Positions 51,871 through 61,343 of a stretch of DNA of 64,000 nt are shown here, piece by piece; position 1 is the stretch's first letter, and each line of letters starts with the position of its first letter. This DNA is from Bacteroidota bacterium (lineage in GTDB: Bacteria > Bacteroidota > Ignavibacteria > Palsa-1295). The stretch covers positions 102,268 through 166,267 of the forward strand of contig JAJPIQ010000085.1 of the NCBI GenBank assembly GCA_021324685.1. Reading direction: 5' to 3'. The position numbers and the translations under genes are program-made. The notes under the pieces are model-generated. The model had not been told where the DNA came from, ran no database searches, and was given only the letters and a program-made list of their open reading frames with translations.

Positions 51871-52904
51871 CCAAATAGATCCACGAGCGCATAGGCCGCG
51901 TTTTCGCACTCTTCCATGGTCACGTCCATGTGTGTCACTGCTCGTAACAAGCCGTGCGAACCGAGCGAAAGTAGCATTCCTTTCTCTTTCAGCATCGAGA
52001 GAGCGTGCGGAAGGTCCGGGCCGCCTTCGATTTTGAGCAGCACAATGTTCGTCTCCACTCGATTCCTGTCGATCTCGATATGTTTGGAATCATTGCAAAC
52101 GACCTCGGCGAAGCGGCGCGCTTTGGCGTGGTCTTCCGCTAACCGTTCCCGATGATGACGCAGCGCATAGAGCGCGCCAGCCGCGATAATTCCCGCCTGC
52201 CGCATTCCCCCGCCCCAGATCTTCCGGAACCTGCGGGCCGTTGCGATGAGCTCTTTTGGACCCGCAAGTGCGCTTCCGACCGGTGCGCCAAGGCCTTTCG
52301 AAAAGCATACCGAGACCGTATCGAACAGATCCGCATATTCTTTGGGCGAATGACCGGAAAAGACGCAGGCATTCCAAAGCCGCGCACCGTCCAGATGCAT
52401 CATTATGTCGTTGCCTCTCGCCAGGGCTGCGATCTCACGGATTCGTTCCATAGGATAGACCGTTCCGCCGGCGCGGTTGTGCGTGTTCTCAAGTGCGATC
52501 ACTCGCGACACCGGCATGTAGTAGGCTTTTTCCCGAATTGCCGGACGAATATCTTCGGCAGAGAGCAGCCCGCGGTCCGCAGCCTTCACGGGGTTAAGCT
52601 GCACGCGTGAAAGGACGCTCGCAGCCGTAGTCTCGTAATTGTAGATGTGGGCGTCGGCTTCAAGGATTACTTCATCGCCTGTCGTCGTATGTACCGCAAT
52701 GGCAAGCTGATTCGCCATGCAGCCGGAGGGGGCGTAAAGCGCCGCTTCTTTTCCTAAAATGGCAGCGACTTCTTCCTGAAGTTCGATTACGGTCGGGTCT
52801 TCGGCAAACACATCGTCGCCCACTGGCGCATCGGCCATCGCTTTACGCATCGCCGGACTGGGCTTCGTTACTGTATCGGAACGGAGATCGATAAATTTAT
52901 TCAC
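51867..52904 (-). CDS. ltaE: Low-specificity L-threonine aldolase
   Basis: This PLP enzyme cleaves threonine to glycine and acetaldehyde. The 345-residue protein opens [19 protein letters not shown], a family hallmark, and has the ring-stacking His86 in [10 protein letters not shown], Asp172 in HLDGARL and the PLP lysine Lys203 in [14 protein letters not shown]. The start is GTG. It overlaps the following membrane-protein gene by four bases and lies divergent from the Lrp-type regulator 208 bp away, which may control it. The alternative, a related beta-eliminating lyase, is less likely given the full set of motifs. Confidence 0.92.
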   Translation of the reverse strand: MNKFIDLRSDTVTKPSPAMRKAMADAPVGDDVFAEDPTVIELQEEVAAILGKEAALYAPSGCMANQLAIAVHTTTGDEVILEADAHIYNYETTAASVLSRVQLNPVKAADRGLLSAEDIRPAIREKAYYMPVSRVIALENTHNRAGGTVYPMERIREIAALARGNDIMMHLDGARLWNACVFSGHSPKEYADLFDTVSVCFSKGLGAPVGSALAGPKELIATARRFRKIWGGGMRQAGIIAAGALYALRHHRERLAEDHAKARRFAEVVCNDSKHIEIDRNRVETNIVLLKIEGGPDLPHALSMLKEKGMLLSLGSHGLLRAVTHMDVTMEECENAAYALVDLFG

Positions 52905-53031
52905 AGCGCAAAATTACGTCAGATTTTGCGTAATCAAACTTTCTTCTCGACTTAGTTTCGGACAACTAGTCAGACCGACCCGCAGCGTACCCAACTTATC
53001 CACATAATTTAGAAAAGCTATTATTTCGGAA

Positions 53032-53048
53032 ACCTTATTTTATAAGGT
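53032..53048. promoter_or_regulatory. Possible operator for the Lrp-type regulator
   Basis: ACCTTAT and ATAAGGT form a perfect 7-bp inverted repeat with a 3-base centre, about 65 bp upstream of the regulator start and about 130 bp upstream of the aldolase start. Lrp/AsnC proteins bind AT-rich palindromes of similar length, so a shared autoregulatory site is plausible. Confidence 0.35.
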
Positions 53049-53112
53049 ACGTTTTAATCTCAACTTTAATTTATTAAGCATAAGTCACTTTGGGCGTGCT
53101 TAAAAAGACGTG

Positions 53113-53640
53113 ATGACTTTAGAATCGGCAAAGACGGATTCGAAAAAAGGTGCAAAGATACCGGCACTCGAAACGCTGGGATTCGACAAGACCGACCTGA
53201 CGCTCATGAAGCGGCTGCAGGACCAGGGCCGCACAAAACGAAATGAGCTCGCGGAAGAAGTTGGACTTTCGCTTCCTGCTGTGAGCGAGCGTATGCGCAA
53301 GCTCGAGGAGCGAGGAATTTTGGAGGGCGTTTATGCGAAGCTCGATCCAAAGCTGATTGGGCTCGATGTCGCCGTGTTCATCACCGTTACCGTCGAGTCG
53401 AGCAGTAAATATCCCGATTTTTTACGCGCGGCGAATGCGCATCCGGAAATCCTCGAGGTCCATGCGATCACGGGGGAAGGTTCCCACGTCATCAAAGCGC
53501 GGACCTGGAATACCTCGACGCTGGAACGGCTGCTCAGCACGATCCAGCAATGGCCGGGCGTAAAGCAAACACGGACGAACGTCGTCCTTAATACGTACAA
53601 AGAGACCATGGCGCTGCCCATAGAAGAATTGACAACATAA
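53113..53640 (+). CDS. Lrp/AsnC-family transcriptional regulator
   Basis: The 175-residue protein has an N-terminal helix-turn-helix (TKRNELAEEVGLSLPAVSER, then MRKLEERGILEG) and a C-terminal RAM/AsnC ligand-binding domain (VAVFITVTVESSS, then EILEVHAITGEGSHVIKA and TRTNVVLNTYKE). Family members sense amino acids and control their metabolism. An N-terminal extra of about 25 residues precedes the HTH. The ATG at 53113 is preferred over the GTG just before it. It lies 45 bp upstream of glutamine synthetase and divergent from threonine aldolase, so control of either is likely. Confidence 0.92.
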   Translation: MTLESAKTDSKKGAKIPALETLGFDKTDLTLMKRLQDQGRTKRNELAEEVGLSLPAVSERMRKLEERGILEGVYAKLDPKLIGLDVAVFITVTVESSSKYPDFLRAANAHPEILEVHAITGEGSHVIKARTWNTSTLERLLSTIQQWPGVKQTRTNVVLNTYKETMALPIEELTT

Positions 53641-53685
53641 TTTTTTGCATCGATCCTACCACTACCCATCACATTTATCACAGTC

Positions 53686-55023
53686 ATGACCAAATCCGAA
53701 GTATTGTCGCTGGCAAAAGAGCAGAAAGTGGAATTCATCAACGTCATGTTCACGGACCTTTTGGGCGTGATGAAGGCGCTGACGATCCCCGTCTCAAAAC
53801 TGGAAGACGCGATCGAGTCGAACGTATGGTTCGACGGCTCGTCGATCGAAGGGTTCGCGCGCATTTCCGAGTCGGATATGTACCTGAAACTCGATCTCGA
53901 TACGTTCACGGTGATTCCATGGTCCAAAGGATCCCGCGCCGTAACGGCACTGATCATTGCCGATGTCTTCATGCCAGACGGATCTCCATTCGAAGGCGAT
54001 CCCCGGGGCATCCTGAAGCGCCAGTTGAAACGCGCGGCAGACATGGGCTATAGCTTTAACACCGGTCCGGAACTCGAATTTTTCCTTTTCAAACGCGGCA
54101 CCGACGGATCGCTGCAGACCCTCCCGCATGACACCGCCGGATACTTCGACCAGACGACCGACCTCGCGAGCGAAATTCGTAAAGAAATGACCTTCGCACT
54201 GCACGAGCTCGGCATCGATGTCGAAGCACTTCACCATGAAGTGGCTATCGGCCAGCACGAGATCGACTTCAAGTACGACAATGCCCTTCGCTGCGCGGAC
54301 ATCGTGATCATGATGAAGTATGCGCTCAAGTCGATCGCAATGAAATACGATCTGCATTGTACGTTCATGCCGAAGCCGATCGCGGGGATCAACGGTTCGG
54401 GCATGCACGTGCACCAGTCGCTCTTTTCGCCCGACGGCAAAAAGAACCTGATGCACGATAAGGATGGTGAGTACCAGCTTTCGGCGCTCGCAAAGCATTA
54501 TATCGCCGGTCAGCTCCTGCATATTCGCGCGATGAACGCGATCCTGAATCCAACGGTGAATTCGTACAAGCGCCTGGTAGTGGGCTACGAAGCGCCGGTG
54601 TATGTCGCGTGGGGACAACGGAATCGCTCCGCACTTATTCGTATTCCGCGTATCACGAAAGGTCGTGAAAAAGCAGTTCGTGCCGAGCTCCGCTGTCCGG
54701 ACCCCAGCGCAAATCCGTACCTCGCCTTTGCGGTCATGCTGGCAGCCGGCTTAGACGGTATAGAAAAGAAACTTGCGGCGCCGGCGCCGGTCGAAGAAAA
54801 CATCTTCGAATTTACGGACGAGACCGCGGCGGCACGAGGCATTACGACGGTCGCGAAGAACCTGATGGAAGCCTACGACGAACTCAAAAAAGATTCGGTG
54901 ATCTGCGATGCGTTAGGAAGCTTCTGCGTAGAAAAGCTGACCGAAGCCAAGACCGCCGAATGGGATTCGTTCCGGATGTCCGTCACGCAATGGGAACTTG
55001 ATCGCTACCTTGAAGTATATTAA
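53686..55023 (+). CDS. glnA: Glutamine synthetase type I (GSI-alpha-like)
   Basis: The enzyme makes glutamine from glutamate, ammonia and ATP as a dodecamer. The 445-residue product has the N-terminal signature FDGSSIEGF, the catalytic block GPELEFFLF, HHEVAIGQHEIDFKY, the ATP region KPIAGINGSGMHVHQS and the C-terminal NPYLAFAVMLAAGLDGI. The adenylylation tyrosine motif of GSI-beta enzymes (NLYDLPPEE) is absent and the length fits the alpha subtype, which is usually controlled by feedback or by partner proteins. The Lrp-like gene 45 bp upstream may regulate it. No PII gene is seen in the window. Confidence 0.95.
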   Translation: MTKSEVLSLAKEQKVEFINVMFTDLLGVMKALTIPVSKLEDAIESNVWFDGSSIEGFARISESDMYLKLDLDTFTVIPWSKGSRAVTALIIADVFMPDGSPFEGDPRGILKRQLKRAADMGYSFNTGPELEFFLFKRGTDGSLQTLPHDTAGYFDQTTDLASEIRKEMTFALHELGIDVEALHHEVAIGQHEIDFKYDNALRCADIVIMMKYALKSIAMKYDLHCTFMPKPIAGINGSGMHVHQSLFSPDGKKNLMHDKDGEYQLSALAKHYIAGQLLHIRAMNAILNPTVNSYKRLVVGYEAPVYVAWGQRNRSALIRIPRITKGREKAVRAELRCPDPSANPYLAFAVMLAAGLDGIEKKLAAPAPVEENIFEFTDETAAARGITTVAKNLMEAYDELKKDSVICDALGSFCVEKLTEAKTAEWDSFRMSVTQWELDRYLEVY

Positions 55024-55050
55024 TCCGGCAACGTATTGAAAGTCTGCAAG

Positions 55051-55144
55051 CTGGATTCCTGTATCTGCGGACAAGGTCTATCTTTGGGGGCGCTTTGCGC
55101 CCAGGATCATGGGTCTTGTCATTCCCGCGGATACGGGAATCCAG
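55051..55144. repeat. Nested inverted-repeat element after glnA
   Basis: CTGGATTCCTGTATCTGCGG (55051-55070) and CCGCGGATACGGGAATCCAG (55125-55144) are inverted copies with two mismatches; ACAAG and CTTGT next to them also pair. In the centre GGGCGC-TTT-GCGCCC forms a tight hairpin. The words CATTCCCGCGGATACGGGAATCC resemble common interspersed bacterial repeats. It may also serve as the glnA transcription stop before the converging tRNA-Val. Confidence 0.65.
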
Positions 55145-55197
55145 GCTCGCTGTGATCAACGTTTTCTCAATCGCAGGAAATCAGCGTAATCCAGGTG

Positions 55198-55273
55198 TGG
55201 GCGCTGAGGGATTCGAACCCCCGACCTTCTCGGTGTAAACGAGACGCTCTAAACCAGCTGAGACTAAGCGCCC
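55198..55273 (-). tRNA. tRNA-Val (anticodon TAC)
   Basis: On the minus strand the acceptor stem is GGGCGCT paired with AGCGCCC. The anticodon stem TCTCG/CGAGA encloses the loop TTTACAC with anticodon TAC. The T-arm contains GTTCGAATC with a GGGGG/CCCTC-type stem, and the discriminator is A. The length is 76 bases. CCA is not encoded. It converges with glnA and lies upstream of no other RNA gene. Confidence 0.97.
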
Positions 55274-55387
55274 TGGAGCACCGCATAACGCGGGTTTTAA
55301 GTAGTATGCTCCCAGCGTCTCTCAATTTCTGAGAGATTCCCGTCATGCCCCTAATGATCACCCATTCGTGCTTCGAATACATGAACG

Positions 55388-58300
55388 CTACCGCGACCTC
55401 ACCGCTCGTTCGGTTACCGCTTGGGAGGTATTATCGCCATTTTTGCCGTTGAGCACGACGCGATATAAGTAGGTCCCGTTCGCGACATCGTTCCCGCGCT
55501 CGTCGCGGCCGTCCCACTCGACCATATTGAGCCCGGCGCGTAACTCGGTTGGAGTCAGAGTACGGATTTTTCTTCCAGCAATGGTATAGACGACGATCTT
55601 GACATCTGCCGGAGCATCGGACTTGAGTACGAACGTAAAGTCGGTCTTATCCTTAAAGGGATTGGGATAATTCATGACATGTTCGAGGCCGTTGACGTCA
55701 CTGACCACAAAACACTGTTCGAGGGTATCGGTATTGCCACTCGCATCGCGAACATAGGCGTGCATCAGCCACTGCCCTGCCGTAAACGGTATCGTTGGAA
55801 CAATGACCAGTTGCGCCTGCAGCGGGCCCGATGAGAATGTTTTAAATTGGACGTTATATCCGTGCGGGTTATCCGTGGAGACTGGAAAGAATTCGCTCGC
55901 ATTGTTCTCATTCAGGAAATCGGCTGAAATGGAACTGCGGGCTGTATCTCGCAAAGGGTTCTGACTCACCAGATCGATCGTGATATTCGAACGGCTCGAA
56001 ACATATCCACAATCGGGAATGTGCTGTTCGACGGGCTGGCCCGGTTCCGTAAACAAGACCTCCGTCAGCGGTGCGATGGTATCACGCGTGACGGTGTACG
56101 AGCCCGAGATCGTATTATTAAACAGCAATTGTTCGTTTTGGGCCTCGTATGGATTCAGCACGGCCGTAAGTTGCGCAGGACCAAGTTCCGCGGTGGTCTG
56201 GAGCGTGTCGGCAAAGGATTGGGAACCGTGGCCCGGAACGACCGGGATCACATGAACGGCCGGGGTATCGCTCTTTCCCTGGTATTGCCGATAGAGAGCC
56301 ACGGTTACAGAATCCCCCGGCGTACAGGTCAGGGTTCCGATCGAATAATGTGCAATAATCGGGTTCCCGGATGCGGTCTGCGCGGGAACTGTCTGTACCG
56401 AATCGGTCGTAAAAATAAATTCCGGTGCGGGATCGTACTCGAGTTCGATCGCGCCGAGCGCCGGGCTTTGGGACGAATTCGACGAGCGACTGAAATTCAT
56501 TCGTACCGCAAGTTCGTCGTAGGTACGAACGTCGATCTTCGAAAGATCGAACGAATTGCCCTGGGATGCTTTGAAGGTCGTAACCTGATCGACACCGGCG
56601 CCATCGCGGCGCACACCCAGGACCGTAAAGGAAATATCGCTGCCGGGAGGGATAGGATCGCCCGTCCAACGCAGCGCGCCATAGTCACGCGCGACGGCAG
56701 TAAACGGCGTCTGAGCGAGCCCTGCGGTCCCGAAGGAAACGGTTGTGTCGAACGCGTGGGCGCCGTTCGAGCCATTAGCTGCGAAGTTCTCGCGGGCACT
56801 GCCTGGAGCGCTGCCTTTCGTTCCGACGATCGCGTAACTGCCATCGTAGGACATCGGCCCCATCCCCTGTGCGGAGCCGATAGATTCCATTTCCGCTTTC
56901 GTCGAATCGAAGAAATATTGGAAATCGGTAGAACCGATCGTGAGCACGGTCACCCGCTCGCCTTGCGGAACGGCCGCAAGCAACGAGTCAAAAATGTGCG
57001 CGGCAGAATCTTCGAATGCAGGATTGCCGATCTCGGTCCAGGGCATATTGAACTCGTTCGCGGTGGGGATCTGGCTTCCGTCGGCCGACCAGAGGAGAAG
57101 GACAAATCCGTTAAAAAGGTTACCTCCGGCTTCATAGAGAGAATAACCATTTAAAAGGACCTGTGCGTACGGAGAAAAACTTCCTCCCAGCGTGGAGTCG
57201 TTGAGGCCGTGTGAAATAGCTTCGATCCGCATCGTGTCCTGTTGTGGCAGGTATAACCTGCCGCGGATGTCGAGTGAAAGGCCGCTGACGATCGTGGAAG
57301 CAAGCTGCTCGGGCGCTGCATAACTGAATTCCGGGCGGGCTGCCGGAGCAATGCTGAAGGTCGCGTATTGCCAGCCCGTCGTATCGCCATTGCCCCGTAC
57401 GATGCGGGTGCGCCACCAATAGACCGAAAAAAATGGAACGGGCGCGGGCGGCAACGGAACGTCGAACGTCACGTCATAGGAAGTGCCGACGGCTGTTTTG
57501 CGATCGAGGAGAATATTCGAAAATCGTTCGGTCGTGTCCAGTTCGAGTTCGACCTGATCGGATGGATTCGTTCCAGCCGGCGTGAGTACAATGAAGTGTG
57601 TTGACCCAGGCGAAACATCGCAAAATTGCCTGGCGCCTTCGTAGGGATAAAATGCGGTCGTCGAAAGACCATTGACAAGGATCTGAATGCTCGCCGAATC
57701 GTCCAACCGGTAACTTTCTGCGAATCGACGGTCTGGATCGACAATGACTCGTATGGTATGCGGCCCGATCGCTTGCGCGGTCAGCGGGAACTGCGCAGAA
57801 ACGAAGGCACTGTCGTCCAGGCGCGGAAGCGTATCATCACGAGAAAAGGGCAGCCCGTTCGGTCCGGCATCGACGATCCGCACGACGACGGGGCGTTCGG
57901 CAGAATACCCGTAATTATGGACAATGGCCCGTATTGTAAGAAGACTGTCACTCACGCTAAAGGTAGGGCGAGCGACTGTGTCGTTTCGGGCATAGGCATG
58001 CAGTTCGGACGAGAACGTCGCAAATTCCGGCTGTGGCCGCAATACAAAACCCGTTACAGCATCTCCCAGCATAGAATTTTGTAAAAGACCGTTGAGTCCT
58101 ACGTCCTGAAATCCAAATGCAAAGGGATACGCATAGATTTTCGATGCCGTAAGCAGTTGTAACATGTTAATGGTATGCGGCTGCGTAGTATCGTGCGTAC
58201 TATCATAGGAATGCATGAGTTGGAAAAGCTCCGATGTGAGCGCATCGTCGAATCCGGTCTCGCCGAATCCGGTAGTTCCATACGCCTGAACGGAACCCGC

Positions 58301-61300
58301 GTCCCTTGCCTGAATATAGGACTGGTTTACACCGATCATATCGGGTTCGGCAAAAGCACCGGTACGGCAGCTTAGCGTCATGAGCAGTGGATATAATCCC
58401 TTATTGTGCAGCACGGTCGCGTCCGGGAAAAGAACATCCGCGGTGAACGTTGCTCCATGTCCCGCGAAGTACATCAGGGACTGGCCCCTGAGGAGCGCAT
58501 CTTCGATATCGCCGACATGAGTTGCGTCCACCCCGCTCGTGTAATCGGTCCGGTCGATGATCGTGGGAGAGATGTTCATCGGCGGCCGAGCGATGCCTTT
58601 CGACGTATCTGAAAGCCAGCCCTGGATCTCCTGATCGAATTGCTCGTGTTGTCCTCCGGCCTGGCCGCCAGCAATAAAAAGAAAGCGGCGGTCCCACTCG
58701 GCCGGCGTCTCGTCTTCGTATTCGACCAGTTTCGAAAGATAGTTATCCGCATTCGATTCCGTATCGACCGGAATGCGAGCAATCATCATAAGCGGCGGCT
58801 GCGTGAGATTGCTATCCCCTTCGCCCGGAAGGGTGAAATAATAATCGCTCACCGGATTGCCATACGTCGGAACGTAAGATCGGACGCTGCTCGTCGAAAG
58901 ATTTTTTTTGGGGTCCCAGGACGCGTTCCCAAGCAGGCTGACAAAGGACACAGGAGTTCCCGAATAATCATAATACGCATAATTCAGGAACCGGCGTATC
59001 GCGACCGGCTCATTGCTTCCAAAATCGAAGGTGTTAAAAATCTCATCGGTCGTTGCGACCATGGTCTGAAAGCCAGCGGAAGTCCGCCGGGCCGCCAAGC
59101 GCGAAGCGGCCTGCGCGAAATTCGGATGCGTAATAATGATATAATCGACCTGCCTCGGACTCAGGATACTCCAACCTTTAGATCCCGTTACATTCCATGG
59201 CTGAATGTTATCGCAATGTAGGAACGACGTCGGGGTAGCAGCGACATACGCCGGTGTCGTTTCTTTCGCAGCGTCCGCGAACATTCCCGACTGGGAAAGC
59301 ACACGCGTCGTATCCGAACGATTATACAGATGCGCCGAGGGGTCCGAAAGCCCGATTTGGACCGTCCCGCTCGAAGGCAAGAGCGAGAACCGCCACTGCC
59401 CTTTTGCGATCGCTGTGTCGGTACTGGGAACGAGCGCGCTTGGGAACGTTACTTCGTAATAATCGAGATAAAACTGATCGACCGTCGCTCCCTGGGTAAG
59501 GGCATCGACATGCAGGATATTCGCCCCGACATGGAGATCCGAAAGCGGCACTGAAAACGTCAGCGAGTCATACGAATAATCGGCAAAATGGGTCGGAAAA
59601 TTTGAAGAGCCATTATTGACATGCGCCGTAACCAAATGATACACGATCGATCCTGCCTGAACGCCGGAAGTCATCCCACGCAACAGGCATTTGACATTTG
59701 CTACGAGTCCTGCGGTATCGGCTGGCAGTTGCGAAATATAGAATGTATCGACAAAATGCGATCGCGTCGAATCGTCGAGCGTCCCATGTAATTCGTACCA
59801 TTCGAATCGCTCACCGCCAACATATTCGGTCCGTTGGGAAGTCTCTGTCTCATCGCTTCCGGCATCGCCGAGGTAATAATTCAAATCGCGCTCATGATGA
59901 TACAGGACCGTTCCGATGGAAATCACGGGCGCTCCGGCAGGATTGGGAGCACTTAGCTTGAAGCGGAGCGGAGTGCCTCCGGTGCGGTCGGAAGTCGTCA
60001 GCCAATAGACATTGGTATCGGTCGCGACGTTGTAATATTCTGCACGTCGAGGTTCGGGAAACGTCGGATCGAAGATCGTGGGCAACGGGAAGCCGCGCAA
60101 GTGCTCGCCATAAAATTCGATCGAAGCGATGTTGCCATTCGCATCGGTATCGACCCAGATCGGTATTTCCTTTCCGCGATTGATACAGCGGATCGTATGA
60201 GGCGTCCAGCCGGCCGAACCGATCGAAAAATTCGAGAACGATAGATCGCTCGCCGCCACGCGGTATAATCCATCGCGTGTGATCGCAAGCCGAATATATG
60301 GCACGGAAGGATCGATCCATCCATAGACCGTCGTATCGGTCGCCGATTGTGCGGAGAACGATCGTTTCGCGGGACTTTTCGGCGGTCTGAGCGAAGCGCC
60401 GAATGGCGCGAGGTCCCACGTATTAACCACGAGCAGCGAATCGAGGCTCGCAAAAAAAGGATCGCGTACGACCGTGCCACGAGCGGAGCCCGAGGTTTTA
60501 AACCGGATCCCAATCGTGCATTTTTCTACGGCCTGTTCCCCATTTGCCGTTCGCCTGACCAGCGGAATGCTTAACGTTACACTCCTCAGGGAACGAAACG
60601 TGATCGGGTTTCCGGCTGATACATTCAGCGGTCTGCCATAGAGCACCGGGTCGAATATTTGCCGCAGCACACCGTTTCGATACGAGAGGGACGGTGCAAA
60701 ATGAATATTTCCGATCGGGATTGTTTGTTCGCCGGAGACGACCGGTACAATATCGGTCGCATCGGCCGGGACCGCAAAGGTAACGGTAAGAACGGGAATT
60801 TCCTCGGTGCCGCCGGTTGCGTGATTCAATAAAAATCCTGGCGGTAGTCCATTTGCGAGGCCTTGCCACCGAACGCTCGAAAATTGCATCCCCGGCGGCG
60901 CATCGATTACGGTTCCATCCGATGTCGAGACGATCGGTCGGCCAAGATCGAGCATAACTGAAATAGATCCTGACTCCGCACCGATCGACTCGCGATGCGA
61001 GCGGACGATCGAATTTTTTTGGCGCGCAAATGAAAATCGCCTGATAAGCGGAGCGTGAACATTGGAGGTTCTTGGGTACCGAATGTGCGAAGACGCCGGC
61101 GTTCTGCTCGCGCTCGACTTTATAGAAACCGGAGCATGAGCCTGGGAAGGTGTTGCAATCTTAACGGCACTTTTTTGAAGTTGAAACCCCAATACGAGGG
61201 ATGGGCACAGGAGCATCGCAACGCCGATCGAAACAAGATCGCGCTTAAAAAATCGACCCAATATCTCCTGCAGGTTCAAGCCCAATGACAACGCTGAACG

Positions 61301-61309
61301 ATGAGGCAT
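55388..61309 (-). CDS. porU: Type IX secretion system sortase PorU (C25 gingipain-like), very large form
   Basis: PorU cleaves the C-terminal sorting domain of T9SS cargo at the cell surface. The 1973-residue product has a signal/membrane segment at about 25-42. The beta-rich N-terminal region ends near residue 700. The C25 caspase-like domain follows (about 720-1080), containing SLLGNASWDPKKN, catalytic His951 in YFAGHGA and Cys981 in LSCRTGAF. A long beta-sandwich region (1080-1870) comes next. The end is an FlgD-like sorting domain with NYPNPFKDKTDF and WDGRDERGND. The classical PorU is about 1150 residues, so this one has about 800 extra. The His-Cys spacing fits gingipain-type peptidases. 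It may be the last gene of a unit with the APC and PIG-L genes. Confidence 0.87.
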   Translation of the reverse strand: MPHRSALSLGLNLQEILGRFFKRDLVSIGVAMLLCPSLVLGFQLQKSAVKIATPSQAHAPVSIKSSASRTPASSHIRYPRTSNVHAPLIRRFSFARQKNSIVRSHRESIGAESGSISVMLDLGRPIVSTSDGTVIDAPPGMQFSSVRWQGLANGLPPGFLLNHATGGTEEIPVLTVTFAVPADATDIVPVVSGEQTIPIGNIHFAPSLSYRNGVLRQIFDPVLYGRPLNVSAGNPITFRSLRSVTLSIPLVRRTANGEQAVEKCTIGIRFKTSGSARGTVVRDPFFASLDSLLVVNTWDLAPFGASLRPPKSPAKRSFSAQSATDTTVYGWIDPSVPYIRLAITRDGLYRVAASDLSFSNFSIGSAGWTPHTIRCINRGKEIPIWVDTDANGNIASIEFYGEHLRGFPLPTIFDPTFPEPRRAEYYNVATDTNVYWLTTSDRTGGTPLRFKLSAPNPAGAPVISIGTVLYHHERDLNYYLGDAGSDETETSQRTEYVGGERFEWYELHGTLDDSTRSHFVDTFYISQLPADTAGLVANVKCLLRGMTSGVQAGSIVYHLVTAHVNNGSSNFPTHFADYSYDSLTFSVPLSDLHVGANILHVDALTQGATVDQFYLDYYEVTFPSALVPSTDTAIAKGQWRFSLLPSSGTVQIGLSDPSAHLYNRSDTTRVLSQSGMFADAAKETTPAYVAATPTSFLHCDNIQPWNVTGSKGWSILSPRQVDYIIITHPNFAQAASRLAARRTSAGFQTMVATTDEIFNTFDFGSNEPVAIRRFLNYAYYDYSGTPVSFVSLLGNASWDPKKNLSTSSVRSYVPTYGNPVSDYYFTLPGEGDSNLTQPPLMMIARIPVDTESNADNYLSKLVEYEDETPAEWDRRFLFIAGGQAGGQHEQFDQEIQGWLSDTSKGIARPPMNISPTIIDRTDYTSGVDATHVGDIEDALLRGQSLMYFAGHGATFTADVLFPDATVLHNKGLYPLLMTLSCRTGAFAEPDMIGVNQSYIQARDAGSVQAYGTTGFGETGFDDALTSELFQLMHSYDSTHDTTQPHTINMLQLLTASKIYAYPFAFGFQDVGLNGLLQNSMLGDAVTGFVLRPQPEFATFSSELHAYARNDTVARPTFSVSDSLLTIRAIVHNYGYSAERPVVVRIVDAGPNGLPFSRDDTLPRLDDSAFVSAQFPLTAQAIGPHTIRVIVDPDRRFAESYRLDDSASIQILVNGLSTTAFYPYEGARQFCDVSPGSTHFIVLTPAGTNPSDQVELELDTTERFSNILLDRKTAVGTSYDVTFDVPLPPAPVPFFSVYWWRTRIVRGNGDTTGWQYATFSIAPAARPEFSYAAPEQLASTIVSGLSLDIRGRLYLPQQDTMRIEAISHGLNDSTLGGSFSPYAQVLLNGYSLYEAGGNLFNGFVLLLWSADGSQIPTANEFNMPWTEIGNPAFEDSAAHIFDSLLAAVPQGERVTVLTIGSTDFQYFFDSTKAEMESIGSAQGMGPMSYDGSYAIVGTKGSAPGSARENFAANGSNGAHAFDTTVSFGTAGLAQTPFTAVARDYGALRWTGDPIPPGSDISFTVLGVRRDGAGVDQVTTFKASQGNSFDLSKIDVRTYDELAVRMNFSRSSNSSQSPALGAIELEYDPAPEFIFTTDSVQTVPAQTASGNPIIAHYSIGTLTCTPGDSVTVALYRQYQGKSDTPAVHVIPVVPGHGSQSFADTLQTTAELGPAQLTAVLNPYEAQNEQLLFNNTISGSYTVTRDTIAPLTEVLFTEPGQPVEQHIPDCGYVSSRSNITIDLVSQNPLRDTARSSISADFLNENNASEFFPVSTDNPHGYNVQFKTFSSGPLQAQLVIVPTIPFTAGQWLMHAYVRDASGNTDTLEQCFVVSDVNGLEHVMNYPNPFKDKTDFTFVLKSDAPADVKIVVYTIAGRKIRTLTPTELRAGLNMVEWDGRDERGNDVANGTYLYRVVLNGKNGDNTSQAVTERAVRSR

Positions 61310-61343
61310 TTATCCCTTCGGCACTCATTTTTGACCATGCCAA

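Noticed and set aside
53794..54618. Minus-strand frame of 274 codons opposite glnA
   Set aside because: Shadow of glutamine synthetase, which carries every signature motif.
56021..57154. Plus-strand frame of 377 codons opposite porU
   Set aside because: Antisense to clear PorU coding sequence, with Arg/Gly-rich non-natural composition and no motifs.
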